Positions 8,471 through 17,265 of a stretch of 59,417 nucleotides of DNA are shown one piece after another; position 1 is the stretch's first letter, and the number at the start of each line of letters is the position of its first letter. The stretch is from NCBI GenBank assembly GCA_021203465.1, contig JAJQBC010000062.1:1-59417 (forward strand). The letters run 5' to 3'. Source of the stretch: Lachnospiraceae bacterium (GTDB lineage: Bacteria > Bacillota > Clostridia > Lachnospirales > Lachnospiraceae). The position numbers were made by a program, and so were the translations under genes. The notes beneath the pieces were generated by a model. The model saw nothing but the letters and a program-made list of their open reading frames with translations. It did not search any database and was not told the origin of the DNA.

Positions 8471-9457
8471 ATGGAAATAGGAAAAGTACCGGAGACAGTT
8501 TTGAAAAGGGCAGTTTTTCAGCAGATCTGGACGAAGCGGGATGAAATCCTGACAGGCCCCGGCGTCGGCGAGGACTGCGCAATCATGCAGCTTGCGCCGG
8601 ATGAGGTGTTTGTCCTGTCCACGGATCCGATCACCGGAACAGATAAGGATATGGGGACGCTGGCGGTTCAGATTACAGCCAATGATCTGGCAAGCGCCGG
8701 AGCGGAACCGGTGGGCATGCTTCTGACTGTGCTGCTGCCCCCGTCGGCGGATGAGGAGCTGATCCGCTGCCTGATGGGTGAGGTGGAATGTGCCTGTGAA
8801 AAGCTGCATATACAGGTGATGGGTGGTCATACAGAGGTGACAGCGGTGGTGAATCAGCCGGTGCTCTCTGTTACCGGAGTCGGAAAGGCGAAGAAGGATC
8901 GTCAGGTGACGACAGGAGGAGCACATGTTGGTGACGACGTGATTGTCACAAAATGGATTGGGATTGAAGGCACTTCGATCATCGCGAAGGAAAAGAAGGA
9001 GGAGCTCCTGCAGCATTTTCCGGCGGCACTTGTGGAGGAGGCCGGAAAATTGGACCGTTTCCTGTCGGTGGTGCCCGAGGCGATGATTGCTGTGGAGCAT
9101 GGCGTGACCGCCATGCACGACGTGACCGAAGGCGGTATTGACGGCGCGCTCTGGGAGCTCGCGGAGGCGTCGGGCATCGGGCTCGAGATTGACCGAAGAA
9201 AAATTCCAATTAGGCGTGAGACGGAGGAGTTTTGCAATTATTTTCATCTGAATCCATATCGCCTGATTTCGAGCGGTTCCATGCTGATGACAGCGCCGGA
9301 CGGACACCGGTTGGTGGAAGCACTTGAAAAGGCAGGGATTGCAGCGACGGTTATCGGACGTTGCATTGCGGGAGAAGCGAGGACGATTCGGAACGGCGCG
9401 GACACGATTTCTCTTGGCAGGCCGGAGACGGATGAATTATATAAAATCTATGAATAG
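8471..9457 (+). CDS. AIR synthase-related protein (PurM/HypE/ThiL fold)
   Basis: About 328 residues with the family's N-terminal ATP-binding features GPGVGEDCAIM, LSTDPITG and NDLASAGAEPVG, and the C-terminal half DVTEGGIDGALWELAEASG. It resembles HypE but lacks the terminal Pro-Arg-Ile-Cys tail that HypE uses for thiocyanate transfer, and no hyp genes are near, so hydrogenase maturation is unlikely. The ATG at 8471 gives MEIGKVPE, the usual family start; a further ATG at 8450 overlaps the VanW stop. It is followed by an Lrp regulator at 11 bases and an aminotransferase. Substrate unknown. Confidence 0.85.
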   Translation: MEIGKVPETVLKRAVFQQIWTKRDEILTGPGVGEDCAIMQLAPDEVFVLSTDPITGTDKDMGTLAVQITANDLASAGAEPVGMLLTVLLPPSADEELIRCLMGEVECACEKLHIQVMGGHTEVTAVVNQPVLSVTGVGKAKKDRQVTTGGAHVGDDVIVTKWIGIEGTSIIAKEKKEELLQHFPAALVEEAGKLDRFLSVVPEAMIAVEHGVTAMHDVTEGGIDGALWELAEASGIGLEIDRRKIPIRRETEEFCNYFHLNPYRLISSGSMLMTAPDGHRLVEALEKAGIAATVIGRCIAGEARTIRNGADTISLGRPETDELYKIYE

Positions 9458-9468
9458 AGGATAATGGG

Positions 9469-9951
9469 ATGAGAGAGAAGATTTTAACCTACATGGAGCG
9501 CAACAGCCGCGTGGATCTGAAGGATCTTGCGGTCATGCTCGGGACGGACGAGGTGACGATCGCCAATGAGATCGCTGACATGGAAAAGGAGGGCGTGATC
9601 TGCGGCTATCATACGCTGATCGACTGGGATAAGACTAGCTCCGAGAAGGTAACGGCGCTGATCGAGGTGAAGGTGACGCCGCAGCGCGGCCTTGGCTTTG
9701 ATAAGATAGCCGAGCGCATTTACAACTACCCGGAGGTGGACTGTGTATATCTGATCTCCGGAGGTTTTGATTTCATGGTCATGATCGAGGGTAAGACGAT
9801 GCGCGGCGTGGCGCAGTTTGTCTCCGAGAAGCTGTCGACACAGGATTCCGTGCTGAGCACGGCCACGCATTTTATACTGAAAAAATATAAGGACCATGGC
9901 TCGATCATGGTACCCACCGCAAAAGACGAAAGGATTCTGGTGACGCCATGA
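9469..9951 (+). CDS. Lrp/AsnC family transcriptional regulator
   Basis: 160 residues with an N-terminal winged helix-turn-helix (about residues 1-60; NSRVDLKDLAVMLGTDEVTI) and a C-terminal RAM ligand-binding domain (VTALIEVKVTP and VYLISGGFDFMVMIEGKT). Members sense amino acids and regulate amino acid metabolism. Its stop overlaps the start of an aminotransferase by four bases, so it probably controls that gene or its pathway (inference from coupling). Confidence 0.9.
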   Translation: MREKILTYMERNSRVDLKDLAVMLGTDEVTIANEIADMEKEGVICGYHTLIDWDKTSSEKVTALIEVKVTPQRGLGFDKIAERIYNYPEVDCVYLISGGFDFMVMIEGKTMRGVAQFVSEKLSTQDSVLSTATHFILKKYKDHGSIMVPTAKDERILVTP

Positions 9952-11120
9952 GAGACCCGCTTTCCAGTACAATCAGAGAGATCAAACCATCCGGCATCCG
10001 CAAATTTTTCGATCTGGTCAGTGAGATGGAGGATGCCATCTCGCTTGGCGTGGGCGAGCCGGACTTCGATACGCCGTGGCACATCCGCGATGAGGGTATC
10101 TATTCTCTCGAGCGAGGCCGCACCTTTTACACTTCCAATGCCGGCCTGAAGGAGCTGAAAGAGGAGATCGCGAACTACCTGGCCCGTCGGATCCATGTGT
10201 CCTACGACTATCGGGATGAGGTACTGGTGACGGTGGGAGGCAGTGAGGGTATCGATATCGCGATGCGTGCGATGCTTGACCCCGGGGATGAGGTCCTGAT
10301 TCCACAGCCGAGCTATGTCTCCTATGAGCCCTGTGCAGTGCTCGCAGGCGGAAAGCCTGTGATCATCGAACTCAAGGCAGAAAATGAATTTCGGCTGACT
10401 CCGGAGGAGCTGTTGGAGAAGATTACGGATCGCACGAAGCTGCTCGTCCTGCCCTTCCCGAACAATCCGACAGGCGCGATCATGGAGCGGAAGGACCTGG
10501 AGGCGATCGCGAAGGTTATCATTGAAAAAGATATTTTCGTCCTCTCGGATGAGATTTACAGTGAATTGAGCTACAAGGGAGAGCATGTGTCGATTACATC
10601 GATTCCGGGTATGCGGGAGCGGACGATCCTGATCAACGGCTTTTCCAAATCTTACGCGATGACCGGCTGGCGGCTCGGCTATGCCTGCAGCCCGGCGGAG
10701 ATCATCAGCCAGATGACAAAGATTCACCAGTTTGCGATCATGTGCGCGCCGACTACGAGCCAGTACGCGGCGGTGGAGGCCCTGCAGAACGGGGACGAGG
10801 ACGTGGCGATGATGCGTGAGGCCTATGACCAGAGACGGCGCTATCTGGTGCATGCCTTCAAGGAGATGGGGCTTGACTGCTTCGAGCCCTACGGAGCCTT
10901 TTACATCTTCCCGTGTATCAAAGAATTCGGTATGACCTCGGAGGAATTCGCGTCCCGTTTCCTGCAGGAGGAAAAGGTGGCGGTCGTGCCGGGCACCGCC
11001 TTCGGCGATTGTGGAGAAGGCTTCCTGCGTATTTCCTACGCCTATTCGCTTGATAATCTGAAGGTTGCTCTGGGCAGGCTGGAAGACTTCATTGGGCGGC
11101 TGCGGGCCCAGAAGGCGTAG
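9948..11120 (+). CDS. PLP-dependent aminotransferase, class I/II
   Basis: 390 residues, fold type I. The PLP lysine is K234 in NGFSKSYAMTGWRLGYA; FPNNPTGAIMERKDLE and VLSDEIYSELSY supply the other cofactor contacts, and the terminal substrate Arg lies in GFLRISYAYS. The N-terminus (PSGIRKFFDLV, ISLGVGEPDFDTPWHI) is that of aspartate/aromatic aminotransferases of the PatA/AraT group. Translation is coupled to the Lrp regulator. Exact substrate not determinable. Confidence 0.92.
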   Translation: MRDPLSSTIREIKPSGIRKFFDLVSEMEDAISLGVGEPDFDTPWHIRDEGIYSLERGRTFYTSNAGLKELKEEIANYLARRIHVSYDYRDEVLVTVGGSEGIDIAMRAMLDPGDEVLIPQPSYVSYEPCAVLAGGKPVIIELKAENEFRLTPEELLEKITDRTKLLVLPFPNNPTGAIMERKDLEAIAKVIIEKDIFVLSDEIYSELSYKGEHVSITSIPGMRERTILINGFSKSYAMTGWRLGYACSPAEIISQMTKIHQFAIMCAPTTSQYAAVEALQNGDEDVAMMREAYDQRRRYLVHAFKEMGLDCFEPYGAFYIFPCIKEFGMTSEEFASRFLQEEKVAVVPGTAFGDCGEGFLRISYAYSLDNLKVALGRLEDFIGRLRAQKA

Positions 11121-11130
11121 GAGATGAGCC

Positions 11131-11628
11131 ATGGCGCTGAATATTGTGCTGTATGAACCGGAGATTCCGGCAAATACGGGAAATATCGGAAGAACCTGCG
11201 TGGCCACGGGCAGCAGGCTCCACCTGATCGAGCCGCTCGGCTTCCGGATCGGGGAGAAGGACTTAAGAAGAGCCGGGATGGACTACTGGAAAGATCTGGA
11301 TGTGACGACCTATCTGGATTATGAGGATTTTCTGGCGCGCAATCCCGGTGCGAAGATCTATATGGCTACGACGAAGGGCCCGAATTTATACACGGATACT
11401 CATTTTGAGCAGGATTGCTATCTCATGTTTGGCAAGGAGAGCGCCGGACTTCCGGAGGAGCTGCTTCGTGATAATCAGGAGCGTGCGATCCGTATCCCGA
11501 TGAATCCGGATATCCGTTCGCTGAATCTGTCCAATTCGGTTGCGATCGTGCTGTACGAGGCACTGCGGCAGCAGGATTTCCGGGGGATGCAGCTTGCCGG
11601 AAAACTGACCCGCTACGAGTGGAAATAG
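11131..11628 (+). CDS. trmL: tRNA (cytidine(34)-2'-O)-methyltransferase
   Basis: 165-residue SPOUT methyltransferase of the TrmL group, which methylates the wobble ribose of tRNA-Leu. The sequence starts MALNIVLYEPEIPANTGNIG with the invariant E-P-E-I-P-N-T-G-N-I-G-R motif, and the knot motifs LMFGKESAGLPEELL and RSLNLSNSVAIVLYEALRQ are intact. Length matches the family. It sits 10 bases after the aminotransferase and 22 bases before the hydrolase gene. Confidence 0.95.
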   Translation: MALNIVLYEPEIPANTGNIGRTCVATGSRLHLIEPLGFRIGEKDLRRAGMDYWKDLDVTTYLDYEDFLARNPGAKIYMATTKGPNLYTDTHFEQDCYLMFGKESAGLPEELLRDNQERAIRIPMNPDIRSLNLSNSVAIVLYEALRQQDFRGMQLAGKLTRYEWK

Positions 11629-11650
11629 CCGACGTGCTGGAGGAAGGCCG

Positions 11651-13114
11651 TTGAGAAATACGCTGCGAAAATGGTACAAAAGAATGCTCTGCCTTGCGCT
11701 CGCGCTCTGCGTGGGCTTTTCTTCGTGCGTCGCGTTTGCAGTGAGCGATGAGACGCAGAGTAAGATCGATCAGACCGAAGAAGAGAAGGCAGCGGCGGAG
11801 AATGAAAAAGCGGCGGCGGAAGAGGAACAGAGTAATCTGAGCAGCGCAAAAGAAGAGATGGAGCAGTATCTTGAGCAGCTCTCCTCCCAGGCGAACAGTC
11901 TGAACGAGCAGGTTGCGCTGCTTGAAGAGGAGCTGGAGACGAAGGAAGCTGAGGTGGCTGCGAAGGAAGAGGAGATCGCTGAGGCCGAGGCGGAGCTGGA
12001 ACAGCAGTATGCGGACATGAAGACCCGCATACAGTATATGTATGAAAGCGATCAGAATACGGTGCTTTCCTATATGTTAGCGCTGCTGACCGGCGGGATT
12101 ACCGATTTGCTGAATAAGGTGGAATACGCGGCCAGCATCAATGAATATGACCGCGATATGCTGGAAAACTACAAAGCTTCCAAAGAAGCTCTGGATCAAC
12201 AGTATGCCGAGCTTCAGGACGAGCAGGAAGCGCTGGAACTGCTGAAGACGGAGACGGAGGAAAAGCAGCAGCAGGTCGCGACGCAGCAGGTCTCAACGGG
12301 ATCAAAGATCAGCTCCTATAACAGCCAGCTGGCGGCTCTGGAGGAAGAAATCACGGATATCGATGAGCTGATCGAGCAGAAGACGGCTCTTTTGAACGAA
12401 TTGATTGCGCAGGCGGAGGCAGAGGAAGCGGCGGCCAGGATTGCGGCTGCCCAGAGTGCAGCCTCCTCGATGAGCGGTACGGTTATTGTCGGCGACGCGA
12501 ATATTTCGAGGGAGACGATTACGCTAAGCGATTATGAGATCATGCTCCTGGCAGTCATGATCTACTGCGAGGCGGGCAATCAGGGCACAGAGGGGCAGCT
12601 TGCGGTGGGCTATGTGATCATGAACCGTCTGCGCAGTTCTCTCTACCCGAGCACGCTGGAAGGAGTACTGCGTCAGTCGAAGCAGTTTGAGCCGGTCAGT
12701 TCGGGGCGTTTCGATCTGGTATTGCAGGCAGAACAGGATGATACGATTACGAATATCGTGACGGAGTCGTGCTGGAGCGCGGCCAGAACGGTCATAAACG
12801 GGACAAGCAATGTGGGCGATTCCCTGTTTTTCCGCACCTGGGCGCCGGTGCCGTCCCTGATTACAAATCTGCAGAACAATAATGTGCCGTACTGGATTAT
12901 CAAGGATCATGTCTTCTATTATTACTGGACGAGTTACAGTACCGAATCGAGCAGCAGCGACAGTGACTCGGAGGAGGACGATACTGAAAGTGATGACTCT
13001 GAAAGCGATGATTCCGACAGTGAGGATGATGATTCTGTCGAGGACACGGATACCGGAGAAAGCGCGGATGAAACGGAAGACGGTTCTGGAGAATCCTCCT
13101 CTGAAGAGGAGTAA
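11651..13114 (+). CDS. Secreted coiled-coil protein with SleB/CwlJ-type hydrolase domain
   Basis: 487 residues. It starts at TTG 11651 with GGAGGAAGG just upstream; the first ATG (11684) would cut the signal peptide. The order is signal peptide (to about residue 33), a long coiled coil rich in E, A and K (about 35-265), then a Hydrolase_2 domain (about 295-425; LAVMIYCEAGNQGTEGQLAV, KQFEPVSSG, GDSLFFRTW) and a very acidic Ser/Asp/Glu tail of about 60 residues. SleB-type domains cleave peptidoglycan; the coiled coil resembles those of PcsB/CwlO-type hydrolases that answer to FtsEX. An unusual feature is the acidic terminal tail. Confidence 0.88.
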   Translation: MRNTLRKWYKRMLCLALALCVGFSSCVAFAVSDETQSKIDQTEEEKAAAENEKAAAEEEQSNLSSAKEEMEQYLEQLSSQANSLNEQVALLEEELETKEAEVAAKEEEIAEAEAELEQQYADMKTRIQYMYESDQNTVLSYMLALLTGGITDLLNKVEYAASINEYDRDMLENYKASKEALDQQYAELQDEQEALELLKTETEEKQQQVATQQVSTGSKISSYNSQLAALEEEITDIDELIEQKTALLNELIAQAEAEEAAARIAAAQSAASSMSGTVIVGDANISRETITLSDYEIMLLAVMIYCEAGNQGTEGQLAVGYVIMNRLRSSLYPSTLEGVLRQSKQFEPVSSGRFDLVLQAEQDDTITNIVTESCWSAARTVINGTSNVGDSLFFRTWAPVPSLITNLQNNNVPYWIIKDHVFYYYWTSYSTESSSSDSDSEEDDTESDDSESDDSDSEDDDSVEDTDTGESADETEDGSGESSSEEE

Positions 13115-13146
13115 GAGAGGAGGAATAGAAGAACCAAAAAAAACAC

Positions 13147-13175
13147 TTTACAAATCAAATCAATCATTGTATAAT
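13147..13175 (+). promoter_or_regulatory. Sigma-A promoter of tRNA-Pro
   Basis: TTTACA (13147-13152), 17-base spacer, TATAAT (13170-13175), 36 bases before the tRNA 5' end. Confidence 0.88.
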
Positions 13176-13211
13176 ATACAAGTTCGCAGACGAGAGCAGT
13201 ACAGTTAAGTT

Positions 13212-13285
13212 CGATGCGTGGCTCAGTTTGGTAGAGCGCTGCGTTCGGGACGCAGAGGCCGCAGGTTCAAATCCTGTCGCATCGA
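13212..13285 (+). tRNA. tRNA-Pro (anticodon CGG)
   Basis: Cloverleaf: acceptor CGATGCG/CGCATCG, D stem GCTC/GAGC, anticodon stem CTGCG/CGCAG with loop TTCGGGA (anticodon CGG), T arm GCAGG-TTCAAAT-CCTGT, discriminator A. CCA is not encoded. Confidence 0.95.
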
Positions 13286-13300
13286 CTCCCTCGAGAGGTG

Positions 13301-13338
13301 ACCGGAAAGTGTTGAAAAATCAGCATTTTCCGGTTTTT
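13301..13338 (+). terminator. Rho-independent terminator after tRNA-Pro
   Basis: Stem ACCGGAAA (13301-13308) with TTTCCGGT (13327-13334), extendable inward through TGTTGA/TCAGCA, then a T-run to 13338. Confidence 0.85.
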
Positions 13339-13423
13339 GCTTGCATGCAGGAGCTGAAGAGCGTAAAATAATATGCGGGGCTGGGTTGTCCCGCCTTTAT
13401 TTGGCAGAAATGGGAGTTACATT

Positions 13424-14503
13424 ATGAAAAATCAGGATCCGTATATAAACAGAGGAGAAACGGATGTTTCGGAAGGAGCCGGGCAGATAGAAGAGAAAAA
13501 GAGCCATATCCTCATGCCGTTGCTGGGCAGTCCCTTCGCTCCCGGGCATTGTCTGGAGACCGTGCAGACGATGGAGGATGCCGGACAGCGCGGCATCGCC
13601 ATGGCGGAGTATTATTATTTCAGCGGGCAGCCGGAGGAGGCTGCGAAGGCTGCGGAGCCGTATCTGCTCAGCGAGGACACGTCGCTGCGCCTGTCTGCCT
13701 GCCTTGTTTATGCCTATGCAAATCTTGCCACGGATCATATCCGGCTTGCCCGCCGGGCTTTGACGGAGATGCAGAAGTTCTTTGCCGATAACAATGTGAG
13801 TGAGGATGCGTCGCCCCGGCTGAAAACCATGTCTACGTTTATCTCTATTACTGCTTCGGTTCTGCTTCACCTCCCGCTTTCGGACGACATGCGCTTTGAA
13901 TCTGTGAATCTGATGATGCTGGAGCCGGGTTTGCGCTTTTTCTTTTGTTACGTGCAGGCGCATTACGTGTATCTGCAGGGCGATTATGGAAAGAGTCTCG
14001 GGATTGTGGAGACGGCTCTGGCGTTTCAGCCGCAGGTCTATCCGATACCGAGTATCTATCTTCGTCTGGTCGCCGTTATGGACTACATGGGGCTGAAGGA
14101 TACGGAAAAGGCGAAGGAGCAGATGCTGCTGGCGTGGGAACTCGCGAGGCCGGATGGGCTGATCGAAGCTTTCGGCGAGCATCACGGTCTTCTCGGCGGT
14201 ATTCTGGAGGCTACACTGAAGAAAGACTGGCCGGAGGATTTCAAGAGGATCATCGGCATCACCTACAACTTTTCCAGCGGATGGAGAAAGGTTCACAACC
14301 CGGATACGGGGCATGATGTGGCGGATAACCTGACGACGACAGAGTTTGCCATCGCCATGCTTGCGGCGCGGAGCTGGACCAATCAGGAAATCAGCGACCA
14401 CCTGGGGATCAGTGTGAATACAGTAAAATGGTACGTTTCGGTTGTCCTGAGCAAGCTCGGCATTACGAAGCGGAGCGATCTGAGAAAATATATGCTTCGG
14501 TAA
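13424..14503 (+). CDS. LuxR-type helix-turn-helix regulator with helical-repeat sensor region
   Basis: 359 residues from ATG 13424 (MKNQDPYINRGE). The C-terminal 60 residues are a GerE/LuxR DNA-binding domain (LTTTEFAIAMLAARSWTNQE, then ISDHLGISVNTVKWYVSVV). The preceding approximately 290 residues are helical and TPR-like (AMAEYYYFSGQPEEAAKAAE, HYVYLQGDYGKSLGIVE), as in the C-terminal part of MalT-type regulators, but no NB-ARC ATPase is present. It is flanked by a tRNA terminator upstream and its own terminator downstream, so it stands alone. A small inverted repeat GCGGG/CCCGC (13375-13394) lies in its leader. Target genes unknown. Confidence 0.82.
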   Translation: MKNQDPYINRGETDVSEGAGQIEEKKSHILMPLLGSPFAPGHCLETVQTMEDAGQRGIAMAEYYYFSGQPEEAAKAAEPYLLSEDTSLRLSACLVYAYANLATDHIRLARRALTEMQKFFADNNVSEDASPRLKTMSTFISITASVLLHLPLSDDMRFESVNLMMLEPGLRFFFCYVQAHYVYLQGDYGKSLGIVETALAFQPQVYPIPSIYLRLVAVMDYMGLKDTEKAKEQMLLAWELARPDGLIEAFGEHHGLLGGILEATLKKDWPEDFKRIIGITYNFSSGWRKVHNPDTGHDVADNLTTTEFAIAMLAARSWTNQEISDHLGISVNTVKWYVSVVLSKLGITKRSDLRKYMLR

Positions 14504-14520
14504 ATAAGAGACTGCGAAAG

Positions 14521-14566
14521 CAGCGTCATATCTGTGATTTCTCACGGATGTGGCGCTGTTTTTTTG
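14521..14566 (+). terminator. Rho-independent terminator of the LuxR-type gene
   Basis: A long hairpin running from CAGCG (14521) to CGCTG (14558) with loop TTTC and almost continuous pairing, followed by a T-run (14559-14566). Confidence 0.88.
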
Positions 14567-14672
14567 TTCCCATACTTTTTTGTCGAGAAATGGAAGGTGT
14601 CGAATTTTGGAATAATTGTTACAATGATACAGGCGGAATTACGTTCGGTATGATGTCGCGGGAGAGGTGAAA

Positions 14673-14999
14673 ATGGAGAGGAAATCAAGGCGTTACGAGT
14701 TTGAGGGAGTTGTTCTGGATATCCCCCTGCATTACGACAGCCTGGCTGATATGTATATAGAGGAATATCCGGATTTTATTGAGAATCCTGTGTGGACACG
14801 GGACGGGCATCCCGTTATGGCCAGCGTGGAAGACGCCTGTCCTTACTGCGAATGGGATGAACCGGAGCAGTGTATAGACTGCGGTTCCTGCAGGTTCTAC
14901 ACGCCGGCAGCTCCGCACACGTTGATGGGTGTCTGCCGCCATGAAAATCGGCTGTGGGCCGGCAGGAAGAAGGGAGCGGAGATATGCATAAAGGACTAA
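14673..14999 (+). CDS. Uncharacterised Cys-rich protein (108 residues)
   Basis: I do not recognise the family. ATG 14673 has GGGAGAGG five bases upstream; a GTG at 14667 would add two residues. The middle has a cysteine cluster, CPYCEWDEPEQCIDCGSCRF, with a further Cys in GVCRHENR and one near the end, a pattern that suggests a small zinc-binding fold or disulfide-linked module. No signal peptide or membrane helix. It stands alone, followed by a terminator at 15021. Confidence 0.7.
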   Translation: MERKSRRYEFEGVVLDIPLHYDSLADMYIEEYPDFIENPVWTRDGHPVMASVEDACPYCEWDEPEQCIDCGSCRFYTPAAPHTLMGVCRHENRLWAGRKKGAEICIKD

Positions 15000-15020
15000 T
15001 GGGAACATTACCCGAAAGGT

Positions 15021-15052
15021 AGCCGCTGACCGCGTGAGCGGGAAGGCTTTTT
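15021..15052 (+). terminator. Terminator before the injection-system operon
   Basis: AGCC (15021) pairs with GGCT (to 15048), with an inner CCGC-GTGA-GCGG hairpin, followed by TTTTT. It separates the Cys-rich gene from the two-component system. Confidence 0.7.
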
Positions 15053-15064
15053 CGTGGAGAATTA

Positions 15065-15073
15065 TGGTAAACT
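15065..15073 (+). promoter_or_regulatory. Possible extended -10 promoter of the two-component/eCIS operon
   Basis: TGGTAAACT: an extended -10 (TG at 15065-15066, TAAACT at 15068-15073), 53 bases before the response regulator start. No good -35 is visible, which would fit an activated promoter; it could also be chance. Confidence 0.35.
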
Positions 15074-15126
15074 AATATCATGGAAACAGGCGCTTTTATC
15101 AGCGGAATTTTCGGGAGGGGGATAAG

Positions 15127-15858
15127 ATGCGCATAGCACTCTGCGACGACGACAGACGGGAACAGGAGGATTTCCTTCTGGCACTGCGGGGCTGGGACCC
15201 GGACAGGACGCCGGAGACCTTTGCGGAGGGAAGCGCGCTTCTTGAGGCGGCGCAGGTGCAGCCGCCCTTTGACATCGCTTTTCTGGACATCTATATGCCG
15301 ACGGAGAACGGCGTGGACATTGCGAAGCGTCTCCGTGAGATCTCCCCGGAGACGGGCATTGTGTTCGTCACGAACAGCAAGGATCACGCGATCGCAGCCT
15401 TCTCGGTGCAGGCGCTCCATTATCTGGTGAAGCCGGTCACGACCGACGGCATCCGCGAGTCCTTCCGGCGTCTGACGCTTCAGCGGATGAGCCGCAGGGA
15501 ACGTCCCGTGCTGCACATCTGCGTGGGTCGCGACAATTATTCTCTCTATATGGATGAGATCCGCTATATCCGGAGCGCGAACCACGCGACGGAGATCGTG
15601 ATGACGGACGGGCGCATCTACCGCGTCTGGCAGCCGATGGGAGAGCTGGAGCCGAAGCTGAACGAGGATTTCCTGAAGGTGCAGCGCGGGATGATCGTAA
15701 ATATGGATTATATTGAGCAGATGGGCGTCGACTCCTGCATTCTGCGGGACGGCAGCAGACTGCTGCTCAGCCGGAATGGAAAGGCCGCGATCCGGGCGGC
15801 TTACGACAACTATGTGTTTTCCCGTCTCGCGAGGAGGCGGGAGACGGGACGGAGGTAG
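15127..15858 (+). CDS. LytTR-family response regulator
   Basis: 243 residues: a receiver domain (about 1-120) with acidic pocket CDDD at residues 6-9, phospho-acceptor D54 in AFLDIYMPTENG, the Thr/Ser position at VFVTNS and Lys in LVKPV; then a LytTR DNA-binding domain (about 135-240; IRYIRSANHATEIVM and FLKVQRGMIVNMDYIEQM). Partner of the GHKL kinase that starts two bases downstream of its stop. Since the kinase gene runs into the injection-system genes with a 31-base gap and no terminator, the pair probably controls that operon (inference). Confidence 0.92.
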   Translation: MRIALCDDDRREQEDFLLALRGWDPDRTPETFAEGSALLEAAQVQPPFDIAFLDIYMPTENGVDIAKRLREISPETGIVFVTNSKDHAIAAFSVQALHYLVKPVTTDGIRESFRRLTLQRMSRRERPVLHICVGRDNYSLYMDEIRYIRSANHATEIVMTDGRIYRVWQPMGELEPKLNEDFLKVQRGMIVNMDYIEQMGVDSCILRDGSRLLLSRNGKAAIRAAYDNYVFSRLARRRETGRR

Positions 15859-15860
15859 CG

Positions 15861-17234
15861 ATGGGTCTTTATCTGCGGCACAGCTTCGGGTTCTTCCTGC
15901 AGCTCGCGCCCTGCATCGAGCTCTGCCTGGTTCCGTTTGAGGAAGGGGCGCTTATCTGTTCCAGGCGTCTGGCGATGACCGGCTGCGCGCTGTTCTGCGC
16001 GGTGGCCGCGGCGCTGTTCCCGTTCTTTCTGTTCTCTCCGCCGGTTTCGGGGATCCTGCCGATGAGCATGGTGGCAAACCTGTACATGTTCCTGATGATG
16101 TTGATCTGTGTGGTGGCATTTTTCTGGATCGTCAGGGACTCCGTGGAAAAAAAGCTGTTTGTGGTGTTCCTGGTGCTGCTCTACGCGATGACGCAGTATG
16201 TGCTGGTCAATCTGTTTCAGGCGATTTTGGGAGGGAGAGTCAGTGCGGAGATCTATTCGCCGATGGATTTCGGCCTCTATGTGGCGACGACGCTGGTCCT
16301 GTTTCCGATGATGGCTTTCGTCATGCGGAAGCTCATTCGGAATTATCTGGGCGAGATTGATTTCAAGAACATCCGCAGGGAATTCGGGGCGACGCTGCTG
16401 CTCTCTTTGCTGTATTTTGTGATGCTGATGGTGTACTCGTCCATGACGCCGCTGGATTATCAGCTCTACTGGTGGCACCTGATGCCGACCTTCCTGTTCA
16501 CCCTGGCGGTGCTGGGAATCTTTTACTGGTTCCTATTTCAGGAGTCCGTGCACAAGAAGAAGGAGAGCGAGTACCTGCGGACGCTGGAAGTCCAGCGGCT
16601 GCAGTACCAGAATATCACGAGGGAGATGGAGAACGCCCGCCGGACGCGTCACGACGCGCGGCATTATCTGCTGGGGCTGAACGAGATGCTGGAGAAGAAT
16701 GATACGGACGGGATGAAGGAGTACCTGTCGGATATCATCGAAAAGGTGGAGCACCGGGACAGCGAGATCTACTGTGAGAACCAGACGGTCAACGGACTTT
16801 TGCAGTACTACGCGGGACTTGCCCGCGACGGCGATATCCGCTGGGAGGCGCAGGCGGACTGCGGGGAGCTGACGATCCAGGCGACGGATCTGACGGTTCT
16901 CCTGGGAAATGCGCTGGAGAACGCGCTGCACGCCTGTCGCAGTATGAAGACGGAGGGCTGGATCCACGTACAGATCGGGCAGGTCGGCGGTTCCCTGGTG
17001 ATTCTGGTGGAAAATGCCTGCGAGAAGGTGTATCCTTCCGGGCGCTGCCGGATGGGAGAAGGCTTCCTCCCGGCGGAGGCTTTCGTGAGCGGGAAACAGG
17101 GCGGCGGCTACGGACTGCGCAGCATCACCCTGGCGGCGCAGAAATACGGCGGCGACGCAGGCTTCCGCTTTGACGAGGGGACGAAGACCTTTACGAGCAG
17201 AATACGGATGAATCTGCATCCGGAGATCCTATAG
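15861..17234 (+). CDS. GHKL (AgrC-like) sensor histidine kinase
   Basis: 457 residues. The N-terminal approximately 230 residues contain several membrane helices (for example MVANLYMFLMMLICVVAFFW and LVLFPMMAFVMRKLI), with no obvious extracytoplasmic sensor domain. A coiled linker leads to the H-box RHDARHYLLG with the likely phosphorylated H264, and a GHKL ATPase domain with N-box LLGNALENALHAC and a G-rich GGGYGLRSI near the end. This is the peptide-sensing AgrC/ComD architecture, but no AgrB- or AgrD-like gene is adjacent. It probably phosphorylates the LytTR regulator encoded immediately upstream. Confidence 0.9.
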   Translation: MGLYLRHSFGFFLQLAPCIELCLVPFEEGALICSRRLAMTGCALFCAVAAALFPFFLFSPPVSGILPMSMVANLYMFLMMLICVVAFFWIVRDSVEKKLFVVFLVLLYAMTQYVLVNLFQAILGGRVSAEIYSPMDFGLYVATTLVLFPMMAFVMRKLIRNYLGEIDFKNIRREFGATLLLSLLYFVMLMVYSSMTPLDYQLYWWHLMPTFLFTLAVLGIFYWFLFQESVHKKKESEYLRTLEVQRLQYQNITREMENARRTRHDARHYLLGLNEMLEKNDTDGMKEYLSDIIEKVEHRDSEIYCENQTVNGLLQYYAGLARDGDIRWEAQADCGELTIQATDLTVLLGNALENALHACRSMKTEGWIHVQIGQVGGSLVILVENACEKVYPSGRCRMGEGFLPAEAFVSGKQGGGYGLRSITLAAQKYGGDAGFRFDEGTKTFTSRIRMNLHPEIL

Positions 17235-17265
17235 AGAAGGCAAGAACAGGAGGGGAGACCATACC

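Noticed and set aside
12950..13110. Sequence repeats of GAC/AGC type as a tandem DNA repeat
   Set aside because: They encode the acidic Ser/Asp/Glu tail of the hydrolase; the DNA units vary and are best explained as low-complexity protein.
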